Of a stretch of DNA of 64,000 nt, positions 52,492 to 60,336 are shown in pieces. The stretch comes from Halorussus salinus (lineage in GTDB: Archaea; Halobacteriota; Halobacteria; Halobacteriales; Haladaptataceae): positions 381,310 through 445,309 of the forward strand of contig NZ_ML974127.1 in assembly GCF_004765815.2 (NCBI RefSeq), read 5' to 3'. The number at the start of each line of letters is the position of its first letter. Positions within the stretch are counted from its first letter, which is position 1. The notes under the pieces were generated by a model. That model ran no database searches, was not told the origin of the DNA, and saw only the letters and a list, made by a program, of their open reading frames with translations. The position numbers and the translations under genes were made by a program.

Positions 52492-53682
52492 TTAGTCGCT
52501 GGTCATCGCGTCGGAACTCGCCGCGCAGTTGTTCGGGCCGAGTTCCAACTCGAAGGCCTCCTCGTCGCTCCGGTCTTCCTGCCCGAGGTTGGTCGCGATG
52601 ACCTCCTCGTAGTTGGCGGGCCGGGGTGGCATGTCCGAGAGGACCAACTCCACGAACGCGTCTTCGTCCATCGTCAGCGCGTCCATCTTCTCTTTGAGGT
52701 TGCCGATGGTCTCGGTGTAGGTGCCGTCCGCGCGGGTGTCGGCCGCGTCGCCGAAGTGCGCGCCGCCCACGACTACGTCGTCGTCCAGCGTCAGGATGCG
52801 CTCCTGTAGCGACTCGTAGAGCTGTCGGGCCGCGTCGGGCGCGCCCTCGTCGCCACCTTCCAAGTCGGGTCGAGCGACGCTCTCGGCGAACAGGCCGTCA
52901 CCGGTCAGCAGAACCGCGTCGTCCACGAGGTAGGAAGTCATGCCCGAGGTGTGGCCGGGCGTGAAGACGGTCTCTATCTCCGCGTCGCCGACCGCGAACG
53001 CGTCGCCGTCCTCGGCGTGGGTCACGGCGTCGTCGTAGGTGACTCCTCGGTCTATCGCGGCCGCCGGGAGGACGCCTTCGATGCCCTCGTCTACGAGCGC
53101 GCGAACGCCCGAGACGTGGTCGGCGTGGACGTGCGTGTCGATTGCGTATTTCAGGTCCGCACCGAGCGCGCGGGCGTCCTGTCGGTAGGTGTCGGTGAAC
53201 GCTCGCAGGGGGTCGATGACCGCGGCCTCGTCGCCGGAGACGACGAGGTAGCTCATGCAACCGCTGGACGGGCGCTGGTACTGGGCGACCGTCGCGTCCG
53301 TGTCGGCGTCGATTTCCACGTACTCGAAGATGCGCGCCCAGCCTTTCATGCCGTCAGCGAGGTTCTTGGCGTCGTAGCCCTCCTCGACGAGTTCGCCAGC
53401 GACGTACTCGCTGGAACCGCCCTTCGCACAGACGACCACGATTTCGCGGTCGTCGGGCAACTGCTCGAAGACCTCGTCGTCGGGTTCGCCCGCGAGGAAC
53501 TCGAAGTAGGGGACGTTCAGACTCTCGACGTTCTCGCCGTCGATGGACCACTCCGCCACGTCGTCGGGGACGCGGGTGTCGAGAAGAAACACCTCCTCGC
53601 CGCTCTCGATGCGGTCTTTCAGCGCTTCGGGGTCGATGCTCTCGACGTTCACGTCCGGCGTCGGGAACTCTGGTTCGCTCAT
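52492..53682 (-). CDS. Rhodanese plus metallo-beta-lactamase fusion (persulfide dioxygenase-like), copy 1
   Basis: A 396-residue fusion with the rhodanese first. Residues 15-115 form the rhodanese domain with active-site C85 in VVCAKGGSSEYVA. Residues about 130-340 are an ETHE1-like MBL domain with THVHADHVSG and FTPGHTSGM as iron ligands, and VVGGAHFGD. Such proteins oxidise glutathione- or protein-bound persulfide to sulfite, and the rhodanese moves the sulfane sulfur. The C-terminus FELELGPNNCAASS is shared with the paralog at 54903. Preceded by a TTGTGCAA motif. Confidence 0.9.
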   Translation of the reverse strand: MSEPEFPTPDVNVESIDPEALKDRIESGEEVFLLDTRVPDDVAEWSIDGENVESLNVPYFEFLAGEPDDEVFEQLPDDREIVVVCAKGGSSEYVAGELVEEGYDAKNLADGMKGWARIFEYVEIDADTDATVAQYQRPSSGCMSYLVVSGDEAAVIDPLRAFTDTYRQDARALGADLKYAIDTHVHADHVSGVRALVDEGIEGVLPAAAIDRGVTYDDAVTHAEDGDAFAVGDAEIETVFTPGHTSGMTSYLVDDAVLLTGDGLFAESVARPDLEGGDEGAPDAARQLYESLQERILTLDDDVVVGGAHFGDAADTRADGTYTETIGNLKEKMDALTMDEDAFVELVLSDMPPRPANYEEVIATNLGQEDRSDEEAFELELGPNNCAASSDAMTSD

Positions 53683-53716
53683 TACGAGTTACCCTATCGG
53701 GCGCTCACTCATAAGG

Positions 53717-53744
53717 GTTTGGATAGTATTGCACAACACAAACA
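53717..53744 (-). promoter_or_regulatory. TTGTGCAA promoter motif, copy 3 (rhodanese-MBL gene)
   Basis: The minus strand reads TTGTGCAATACTATCCAAA, 35-57 nt before the start of the rhodanese-MBL gene. It matches the motif before the HTH gene (49817-49840) over about 17 of 19 positions with one gap, and shares CAATACTAT with the site at 51148. The repetition in three promoters of one cluster suggests a common regulator. Confidence 0.55.
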
Positions 53745-53957
53745 ACATCAATTCCCGCCATATTCGACTCGACTGGTATGGGAATTGGGTTTAGAAGGTC
53801 TTTGATACGCTATTTCGGGCAATTGGACGATTCAGACGCGTAACGAAGGCACGGTGAATACGGGTTTGGACGTGTCCGTAAAACCCAAGGACCAACAAGC
53901 TTTTATCCCCGCACCCGGTATTGCTCAGTACACACAAGATAGAACACTGGTGTTACC

Positions 53958-54215
53958 ATGAGTGAAGCATACGACATTACCGAGACGCTCGACGTGAAAG
54001 GACAGTCCTGCCCGATGCCCGTCGTCAAGTCCAAGCAGGCGACAGACGGACTCTCCGAGGGCGAGGTGCTAGAAGTGATCGCGACCGACTCCGGGAGCAT
54101 GAGCGACATCGAGGGGTGGGCGAACACGACCGACGGCGTCGAACTCCTCGACCAAGACGAGACCGAGGAGGGCGGCGAGTCGGTCTTCAAGCACTACGTG
54201 CGCAAGACCCAGTAA
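53958..54215 (+). CDS. tusA: TusA/SirA-family sulfur carrier protein
   Basis: An 85-residue sulfur carrier. The active cysteine is C18 in VKGQSCPMPVVKSKQA, the classic CPxP. It accepts sulfane sulfur as persulfide and hands it on. A TTTTATCC element (53901-53908) is its likely TATA box, giving a short leader. The stop is one nucleotide before the start of the DsrE-like gene, so the two are an operon. Confidence 0.94.
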   Translation: MSEAYDITETLDVKGQSCPMPVVKSKQATDGLSEGEVLEVIATDSGSMSDIEGWANTTDGVELLDQDETEEGGESVFKHYVRKTQ

Positions 54216-54216
54216 G

Positions 54217-54801
54217 ATGAGTACGGACACTCCACAGGGTCCCGACCCCGCGGCGAACGCCGAGGAGGTCGCGGACCTGCAAGCCCGAATCGACGAGTTG
54301 GAGGACGAGCTGTCGGCGGTCAAGTCCGACGTGGGCGACGACCAGAAAAAGATGACCATCATCGCCACGAAGGGCACCTTCGACATGGCGTACCCGCCGC
54401 TCATCCTCGCCAGCACCGCGGCCGCGTTCGGCTGGGACGTGGTGGTCTTCCACACGTTCTGGGGACTGGACATCCTCCACGAGGAGAAGTCCAAGAACCT
54501 CAAGATGAGCGCGGTCGGCAACCCCAGCATGCCGATGCCCAACGCGGTCGCCTCGCTCCCGTTCATGGACTCGATGGCGACCAAGATGATGGAGAAGAAG
54601 ATAGACGAGCAGGGCACCGCGACCATCGAGGAACTCATCGAGATGTCGCTGGACACGGGCGTAGACTTGCAGGCGTGCCAGATGACGATGGAGTTGATGG
54701 AGTACGAGGAAGCCGAGATGTACGACGACGTGACCACCGGCGTCGGGGCGGCCACCGCGCTCGAACACATGGCCGACGCCGACATCCAGTTGCTCATCTG
54801 A
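54217..54801 (+). CDS. DsrE/DrsH-like protein
   Basis: A 194-residue protein. An N-terminal coiled coil (about 15-45, VADLQARIDELEDELSAVKSD) is joined to a DsrE-fold domain: MTIIATKGTFDMAYPPLILASTAAAFGWDVVVFHTFWGLDIL, and DLQACQMTMELM with the possible redox cysteine. DsrE-like proteins bind persulfide and work with TusA in sulfur oxidation. The adjacent tusA makes that role likely here. Confidence 0.88.
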   Translation: MSTDTPQGPDPAANAEEVADLQARIDELEDELSAVKSDVGDDQKKMTIIATKGTFDMAYPPLILASTAAAFGWDVVVFHTFWGLDILHEEKSKNLKMSAVGNPSMPMPNAVASLPFMDSMATKMMEKKIDEQGTATIEELIEMSLDTGVDLQACQMTMELMEYEEAEMYDDVTTGVGAATALEHMADADIQLLI

Positions 54802-54859
54802 GCTTGCGGCACGTCTTTTCTCCGGCGACGATGGCGGCGTAGTCTTGCACTGTATTTAC

Positions 54860-54878
54860 ACTGGCAACCAGTATTAAG
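54860..54878 (+). promoter_or_regulatory. Inverted repeat and TATA-like box of second rhodanese-MBL gene
   Basis: ACTGG-CAA-CCAGT (54860-54872) overlaps the TATA-like GTATTAAG (54871-54878), which lies 25-32 nt before the ATG at 54903. An operator overlapping the TATA box would permit repression. CTTGCACTG just upstream (54844-54852) partly resembles the cluster motif. Confidence 0.5.
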
Positions 54879-54902
54879 GGCGCGGCGACCCGAGTCAGAG
54901 CC

Positions 54903-56048
54903 ATGCCAGCGAACGTGACTCCGCGACGGTTGGCGGACATGCTCGATTCCCGCGAGAAATTCGTTCTCCTCGACACGCGCGGCGAGGAGAGCTACGAGTC
55001 GTGGCACGTCCGAGGAGCGAAACACTTCCCCTTCGACGCCGACGAGGAGTTGACCGACGACCGGAAGGCGGACCTCGACGCTATGCTCGACGGCCAGCGC
55101 CGGATTCTGACCATCTGCGCGAAGGGCATCACCTCCGACCACTTCGCCGACGAGTTGGCCGACGCGGGCTACGACGACGTGGCGGTCGTCACCGGCGGGA
55201 TGGAAGCGTGGAGCCAAGTCTACGACGCGGTCCCCGTACCGACCGACGGTGATGCGGAAATCGTCCAAGTCCAGCGTCGCGCGAAGGGGTGTCTGGGGTA
55301 CGTCGTCGCCGACCCCGCGACCGGGGAGGCCGCGGTCGTGGACCCGACGCGCCACACCTCGGAGTTCCGCGCGGTGGCCGACGACCACGACTGGGACATT
55401 ACCCGAGTCTTCGATACGCACGTCCACGCCGACCACGTCTCGGGCGGCCGGGACCTCGCCGACGAGGTAGACGCGCCCTACCACCTGAGCGAGGCCGCCG
55501 ACGAGCGCGACGTGGCCGACGAGTTCACGCCCTTGGCCCGGAACGAAGTAGTCGAGGTCGGCGACGTGCAACTCAAGGCGATTCGCGTGCCGGGCCACAC
55601 CACCGAGATGGTCAATATTCTGGTGAACGACGAAGCCGTGCTGACCGCCGACACCCTCCACGTCGGCTCCGTCGGTCGGACGGAACTGGAGTTCGGCGAC
55701 GACGAGGCCGGGAAGGGCGCGACGATGCAGTACGAGTCGCTCCACCGGACCTTGCTGGCGGAACCCGACGACGTGACCGTCCTGCCGGGCCACGTCGATG
55801 TCACCAGCGAGGGCGAGTTCGAGCGCGGCGACCCCGGCGAACCGATCTCCTCGACTATCGGCGAGGCGCGAACGCGCTACGAGTTGTTGCAACTGGACGA
55901 AGACGCGTTCGTGGACCGACTGACCTCCGGCGACCGCGAGAAACCGCCGAACTTCGAGGAGGTCATCGCCATCAACCGCGGCGCGGACGAGGCGTCGATG
56001 GAGGAGGCGACTCGGCTGGAGCTGGGTCCGAACAACTGCTCGGCCTGA
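54903..56048 (+). CDS. Rhodanese plus metallo-beta-lactamase fusion, copy 2
   Basis: A 381-residue paralog of the gene at 52492. The rhodanese domain (1-105) has C72 in TICAKGITSDH. The MBL domain has THVHADHVSGG, VPGHTTEMV, TADTLHVGS and LPGHVDV. The common C-terminal LELGPNNCSA is kept. Loop residues after the rhodanese cysteine differ from copy 1 (KGITSD versus KGGSSE), so substrates may differ. Same strand as tusA and the DsrE-like gene, 101 nt downstream, with its own promoter. Confidence 0.9.
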   Translation: MPANVTPRRLADMLDSREKFVLLDTRGEESYESWHVRGAKHFPFDADEELTDDRKADLDAMLDGQRRILTICAKGITSDHFADELADAGYDDVAVVTGGMEAWSQVYDAVPVPTDGDAEIVQVQRRAKGCLGYVVADPATGEAAVVDPTRHTSEFRAVADDHDWDITRVFDTHVHADHVSGGRDLADEVDAPYHLSEAADERDVADEFTPLARNEVVEVGDVQLKAIRVPGHTTEMVNILVNDEAVLTADTLHVGSVGRTELEFGDDEAGKGATMQYESLHRTLLAEPDDVTVLPGHVDVTSEGEFERGDPGEPISSTIGEARTRYELLQLDEDAFVDRLTSGDREKPPNFEEVIAINRGADEASMEEATRLELGPNNCSA

Positions 56049-56212
56049 GTCGGGACGAGAAGGACGCTCGCTGTTTTCGCGGGTTCGACAGTGCCCGGTA
56101 CGCCCTCATAAATCTATTATCGCTATACAGAATTTCTTCGCTTCCGTTCTCCGTCGTACTCATCGAACCGCGGATAGAGCGCCCGAGACGGCGGAGAACC
56201 GCTTCGGGACGG

Positions 56213-57124
56213 CTATCGAACTAGCAAATCGAGTTGGTGGGCGCAGTAGACCAGTTCCGCGTCGGCGATCTGCTCGCGCCGTCGGTCGGCCCACGCCGCG
56301 ACGCGCTCGGCGTCGAGGTTGCCTTCTTTTCGTACTGCTCCGGCGACCATCTCCACGATGCAATCGAGGAAGTACGCCTCGTCGGCGGGGTAGGTACCGT
56401 CTTCGGGGTGGACCACCCAGTCGGACCCCGCCGCCGCGAGGAGGTCGCCGGTCGCGCTCGCTTCCGCGAGGAGGTGGCGTCCGGCGCGGCTGTCGCCCCC
56501 GTCGTCCAGATGCCGGTGGAACGAGTCGAGCAGTCGCTCCTCGAACTCGGGGTCGGGTACCGGCTCGAAGCTCGTCGCGCCGTCGAAAGTGATGGGACAG
56601 TACGCTAGTCCGTCGGGCGCGAGGGCGCGCCGGAACGCCGCGAGCGCCTCGGCGAGGTCCACGAGGTCTACGAAGGCGTGGGCGACCACGAGGTCGAACT
56701 CGCGGTCGGTCGCCGCGAGGTAGTCGAAGGCGTCGGCGGTCCGGAATCGGACCTCGGCCCGGCGTTGCCCCCGCGAGAGGACGAACCGGCCGTCCGCGTC
56801 CGCGCCACCGGCTCGACTCGCTCGTCGGCTCGCGTCCGCGCGCCGGACTGCGAACCCGCGCGGGGCGGCCCACGCGGGCAGGCGCTCGCGCGCGGCCGCG
56901 ACGTTGCTCTCCTCGATGTCGAGTGCGGTGTACTCAACTCGGTCGGGGAACCACGGCCGGTCGAGGAGCCTCGTGACCGTCGAGCCGATTCCCGCGCCGA
57001 CCTCCACGACGCGCAGGGTTCCCTCGCGGTCGCGCAACTCCTCGGCGAGTCGGGCTTCGACGCGCCGGTCGAGCGCGCGGTCGTCCACGCTTCGCTTGGC
57101 CGAGAGGTACCGCTGGAAGTTCAC
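56213..57124 (-). CDS. SAM-dependent methyltransferase of the pterin-like cluster
   Basis: A 303-residue enzyme. Motif I is LRVVEVGAGIGSTVTRLL, motif II EYTALDIEESNVAAARERL and motif IV FDLVVAHAFVDLVDLAEAL. A charged insert (about 105-120) interrupts the core. The C-terminal third, ending VYCAHQLDLLVR, is probably the substrate cap. Its ATG overlaps the stop of the glycosyltransferase by 4 nt. It is thus the last gene of the PTPS-glycosyltransferase-methyltransferase operon. Substrate unknown. Confidence 0.85.
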   Translation of the reverse strand: MNFQRYLSAKRSVDDRALDRRVEARLAEELRDREGTLRVVEVGAGIGSTVTRLLDRPWFPDRVEYTALDIEESNVAAARERLPAWAAPRGFAVRRADASRRASRAGGADADGRFVLSRGQRRAEVRFRTADAFDYLAATDREFDLVVAHAFVDLVDLAEALAAFRRALAPDGLAYCPITFDGATSFEPVPDPEFEERLLDSFHRHLDDGGDSRAGRHLLAEASATGDLLAAAGSDWVVHPEDGTYPADEAYFLDCIVEMVAGAVRKEGNLDAERVAAWADRRREQIADAELVYCAHQLDLLVR

Positions 57125-58239
57125 GGCGCGACCTCCGTCTGCGGAGCGGACTGCTCGTCGGCGACCGCTTCGAGGAAGCGCCGGGCGGTCGCCATCGACT
57201 CGTCCCAGCCGGGGTGGCGCTCGAAGCGTCGGCGGGCGGCGAGGCTCATCGCTCGCAGGGTTGCGCGGTCGTCCCGGAGCGTCCGGACCGACTCGGCCAC
57301 GGCGGCGGCGTCGCCCGGCACGACGAGGAAGCCCTCCTCGCCGTCCGTGACGAGTTCCGGCGCACCCCCCGCACTGGACGCGAGCGCGGGCAGTCCGAAG
57401 CCCATCCCCTCCAAGTAGACGATGCCGTAGCCCTCGAACTGTGAGGGGACCGCGAGGAGGTGGCTCGCCGCGAGGCGGTCGGCGAGCGCGCTATCCGAGA
57501 GGCGGCCCTCGAACCGGATTCGGTCGGCGACGCCGCGGTTTCGGGCCTGCTCGCGGACGCGCTCGGCGTAGTCCCGGTCGGTCGCGCTCCCCACGACCGA
57601 GAGTCGCCAGTCGCCCGCGACGCGGGCCAGTCCCTCGACGAGGACGTGGAGCCCCTTCCGCGGAATCAGATTCCCGACGAAGACGACCTCGAAGGGGTCG
57701 CGCTCGGCGCGCGCGGCGATGGCGTCGTCGGTGAGGTCGGGGTCGAAGCGGTCGCCCGCGGGTCTGGCGACGGTCGCGGGGCGTTCTCCGGCGAGTCGTT
57801 CGGCCGCCCGGCGGGTCGCCGCGCTTGCGTAGACGGCGGCGTCGGTCGATTCGAGATAGCGCCGTTCTATCGCGCGGTAGATTCGGTTCTGCCACGCGGG
57901 CCACTCCTCGCTCGCGCGGAGGTGGTGGACGACCGCGACTATCGGCGTCTCGACTGCGCGGTTGTGCCCGACCAGCGAGGGGTGACAGAGTTCGTCCTGC
58001 ACGAGGAGGTCGAACTCGTCGCGGTCGCCGGGGCCGCCGCGGCCACGGTCGCCCCGGAGCGTTCGCCGGACGCGCGGGTCGAGAGCGTCGGCGAGCGCGC
58101 GCGGGTAGTCGCGCCACGGCAGGGAGACGACGCTGACGCGGTGGCCCTCCTCGCGGAGCGCGCTCGCCAACTTCCGGTCGTAGAGGAACCCGCCGGTTGT
58201 AGCGTCGAGGTCGCCGTACACGACCAGTCCGACGTGCAT
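57121..58239 (-). CDS. GT4-type glycosyltransferase
   Basis: A 372-residue GT-B enzyme. The N-terminal domain starts MHVGLVVYGDLDATTGGFLYDRKLASAL with the acceptor-side glycine loop. The C-terminal domain has FVGNLIPRKGLHVLVEGLA and the E-x7-E motif in SQFEGYGIVYLEGMGFGLPALAS, which contacts the nucleotide sugar. No TM segment is seen, so it works in the cytosol. It follows the PTPS-like gene after 2 nt and overlaps the methyltransferase by 4 nt. That tight packing argues for a shared small-molecule substrate. Confidence 0.9.
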   Translation of the reverse strand: MHVGLVVYGDLDATTGGFLYDRKLASALREEGHRVSVVSLPWRDYPRALADALDPRVRRTLRGDRGRGGPGDRDEFDLLVQDELCHPSLVGHNRAVETPIVAVVHHLRASEEWPAWQNRIYRAIERRYLESTDAAVYASAATRRAAERLAGERPATVARPAGDRFDPDLTDDAIAARAERDPFEVVFVGNLIPRKGLHVLVEGLARVAGDWRLSVVGSATDRDYAERVREQARNRGVADRIRFEGRLSDSALADRLAASHLLAVPSQFEGYGIVYLEGMGFGLPALASSAGGAPELVTDGEEGFLVVPGDAAAVAESVRTLRDDRATLRAMSLAARRRFERHPGWDESMATARRFLEAVADEQSAPQTEVAP

Positions 58240-58241
58240 CG

Positions 58242-58619
58242 TCAGACCTCGCGGCGGTGAGACGCCCACGCGATGTCGTCCTCCCGTAGCTTCACCGTCA
58301 CGGCGTCGATTTTGGGCGCGTCGAGGTCCCGCCGAAACCGCTCGCCGAAGATTCGAGCGAAGTGTTCGAGGCTCGGATTCAGTCCCTCGAACGCGGGCCG
58401 GTCGTTCAGCGTGGCGTCGCGAAACCGGGCGACCGTGGCGTCGATGCGCTCGTTCAGCGCGTCGATGTCCGCGAGGTAGCCGTGTTCGTTTAGCTCCTCG
58501 CCAGCCAACTCGACTTTCGCAGTGTAGTGGTGGGAGTGCAGGTCGCCCTCGGGTCCGGGGTCGGGGACCGTCAGGAAGTGCTGTGCCACGAACTCGCGCT
58601 GGACCGTGACGGTGTACAT
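58242..58619 (-). CDS. Cysteine-free 6-pyruvoyl-tetrahydropterin synthase (PTPS/QueD) homolog
   Basis: A 125-residue T-fold enzyme. Zinc ligands are expected at H14 (FVAQHF), H28 and H30 (GDLHSHHYTAKVEL). The catalytic cysteine of the C-x3-H-x-H motif is absent. There is no cysteine in the protein, and the equivalent place, four before H28, holds E24. The C-terminal NPSLEHFARIFGERF and AVTVKL are typical. PTPS-III-type enzymes with Glu in or near this spot convert dihydroneopterin triphosphate to 6-hydroxymethyl-dihydropterin. I infer a non-queuosine pterin role. Confidence 0.85.
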   Translation of the reverse strand: MYTVTVQREFVAQHFLTVPDPGPEGDLHSHHYTAKVELAGEELNEHGYLADIDALNERIDATVARFRDATLNDRPAFEGLNPSLEHFARIFGERFRRDLDAPKIDAVTVKLREDDIAWASHRREV

Positions 58620-58773
58620 CTACGTAGCGCACGACGGCGACGAGTATGAAAGTCGGGGGCCGGACGGCGGGACGGGGACTCGCTCGAAGAATGCTCTGGG
58701 TGTGTTTACATATGATATACAATTCTGTAACGTTGGCAGGGATTTCTCGCCAGCATTGTTCGACAGACCGCGT

Positions 58774-58987
58774 GGCGCGTGCGGGCGCGGTCGTCGTGAG
58801 CGGATGCGAACGACGGCTCGTCGGACGCGGGTTGTCCGACGGTGCCGCCGGGCCGCGCCCATCCGCGCGAGGGACGAGTATCGGAGCGGAACGCAGTGGA
58901 GCGAGAAACGCAGTCGGTTGGGGAGGGTGTGGCCTGCCGTCGCGGTGCGGAGCGGTGCGGTGCGAAGCGGTGCCGTGCAGTAACTCC
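58774..58987 (-). repeat. Dispersed intergenic repeat, copy C (reverse orientation)
   Basis: Read on the minus strand it starts GGAGTTACTGCACGGCACCG near 58987, continues through CCGCACCGC and CTCCCCAACCGA, then GCGCGGATGGGCGCGG, and ends GCACGCGCC (58774-58782). The order of landmarks is the same as in copies A and B. The 15-nt TAGCTTCAGGCTTGA opening is missing. It fills the 592-nt gap (58620-59211) between the PTPS-like gene and the MDR dehydrogenase; the rest of the gap holds GGTGCTG repeats (59011-59055) but no gene. Confidence 0.65.
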
Positions 58988-59211
58988 TTTTTATCGGCGA
59001 TAGTTCGCTGTGCGGTGCTGTCCGGGGGAGTCGGTGCTGTACGGAGTAGCTGGTGCTGGACTGGACACTCCGAAAGCCGTCCGGGACGGTTCCGGTGCCG
59101 AGCAGGCCGCCCGCGGTGACTTTCCCTCCTCGTCCCGGCTGGCACACGACTCCGCGAACTCCTCGATTCCCCCCATCGAAATTCTCGATTCCCTCCACCG
59201 AACTCCTCGCT

Positions 59212-60336
59212 TCAGTACTCGAACACCACGCCGAGCGCGTCGCCCGGATTCTCGTCCAGCAGGTCGTACGACTCGCTCGCCTCACCGATTCCGAACTCGT
59301 GGGTCACGAACCGCTCGGGGTCCACCTCGCGCAACCAGTCCCACGCCACGTCCATCCGGCGGTCTTTCGACCACCGACCCCGGAGGTCCGGCGCGATGGT
59401 GCTGACCTGACTGCTCTCGACGCTGACCCGACTCCGGTGGAACCGCCCGCCGAGGTCCAACTCGGCCGGTTTCGTCCCGTACCACGACCCGACCACGACG
59501 CGGCCGTCGTAGCCCGTCGCGGCGATGGCCGAGTCGAGCGCGTCGGGACAGCCCGAGAGTTCGTAGGTCAGGTCCGCGCCCGCGATGTCGTCGTACGGGT
59601 CGCTGTCGGTGGTCTCGTCGTTGTCGGTGGTCTCGTCGCTGGCGGCTTCCGTGGCTTCGCTATCGGCGTCCGTGACCTCGCTGTCGGCGTTCGCCCCTCC
59701 ACCCGCCAACTCGTCGCGGACGCGCTCGCCAGCGTCGCCCTCGGGGTCGAGGGCGGCGTCGGCTCCGAGTTCCCGCGACCGCTCGCGCCGGTCGGGGTAG
59801 TAGTCCAGCGTCACCAACTCCGCGAGCGGGAACCGCCCGAGGAGTGCCGTCGTCAGCAACCCGACCACGCCCTGTCCGAAGACGACCGCGCGCTCCCCGA
59901 GGCGGGGCGCGCCGTCCTGCACGAGGTTGACCGCCGTCTCGACGTTCGGCAGGAAGGTGGCCTCGGTGGCCGAGCAGTCGTCGGGCACGGCCAGTAGCTC
60001 CGCGACGGGCGCGCAGAAGTGGCTCTCGTGGGGGTTGAACCCGAACACGCGCCGGTCGAGCCACGCCGACTCGACGCCCGGCCCGACCGCCTCCACCCGG
60101 CCGACCGCGGCGTAGCCGTACTGGAGCGGGAACTCGAAGGTGCCAGCGAGCGCGTCGATGGTCGCGTCGGCGGCCATCCCGGTCGGGACCTCGCCCCGGT
60201 AGACCAGTAGCTCCGTGCCGGGGCTGACCGCCGACCGCTCGACCCGGACGCGGACCTCGCCCTCGTCGGGGTCGCGTCGCTCGCGCTCGCGCACCTCCAC
60301 CGCTCGCGGCTCCGTGAAGTAGAGTGACCGTGGCAT
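59212..60336 (-). CDS. Zinc-less medium-chain dehydrogenase/reductase (MDR) with acidic insert
   Basis: A 374-residue alcohol-dehydrogenase-like enzyme. The N-terminal SAVSPGTELLVYRGEVPTG stands where zinc MDRs have a Cys ligand, so the catalytic zinc is probably missing. This segment resembles BchC-type dehydrogenases. The Rossmann motif is AVVFGQGVVGLLTTALL (150-166). Residues about 212-248 are an Asp/Glu/Thr/Ser-rich insert, encoded partly by an 18-bp tandem repeat (59604-59639), in the nucleotide-binding domain. It lies upstream of the PTPS operon on the same strand. Confidence 0.82.
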   Translation of the reverse strand: MPRSLYFTEPRAVEVRERERRDPDEGEVRVRVERSAVSPGTELLVYRGEVPTGMAADATIDALAGTFEFPLQYGYAAVGRVEAVGPGVESAWLDRRVFGFNPHESHFCAPVAELLAVPDDCSATEATFLPNVETAVNLVQDGAPRLGERAVVFGQGVVGLLTTALLGRFPLAELVTLDYYPDRRERSRELGADAALDPEGDAGERVRDELAGGGANADSEVTDADSEATEAASDETTDNDETTDSDPYDDIAGADLTYELSGCPDALDSAIAATGYDGRVVVGSWYGTKPAELDLGGRFHRSRVSVESSQVSTIAPDLRGRWSKDRRMDVAWDWLREVDPERFVTHEFGIGEASESYDLLDENPGDALGVVFEY

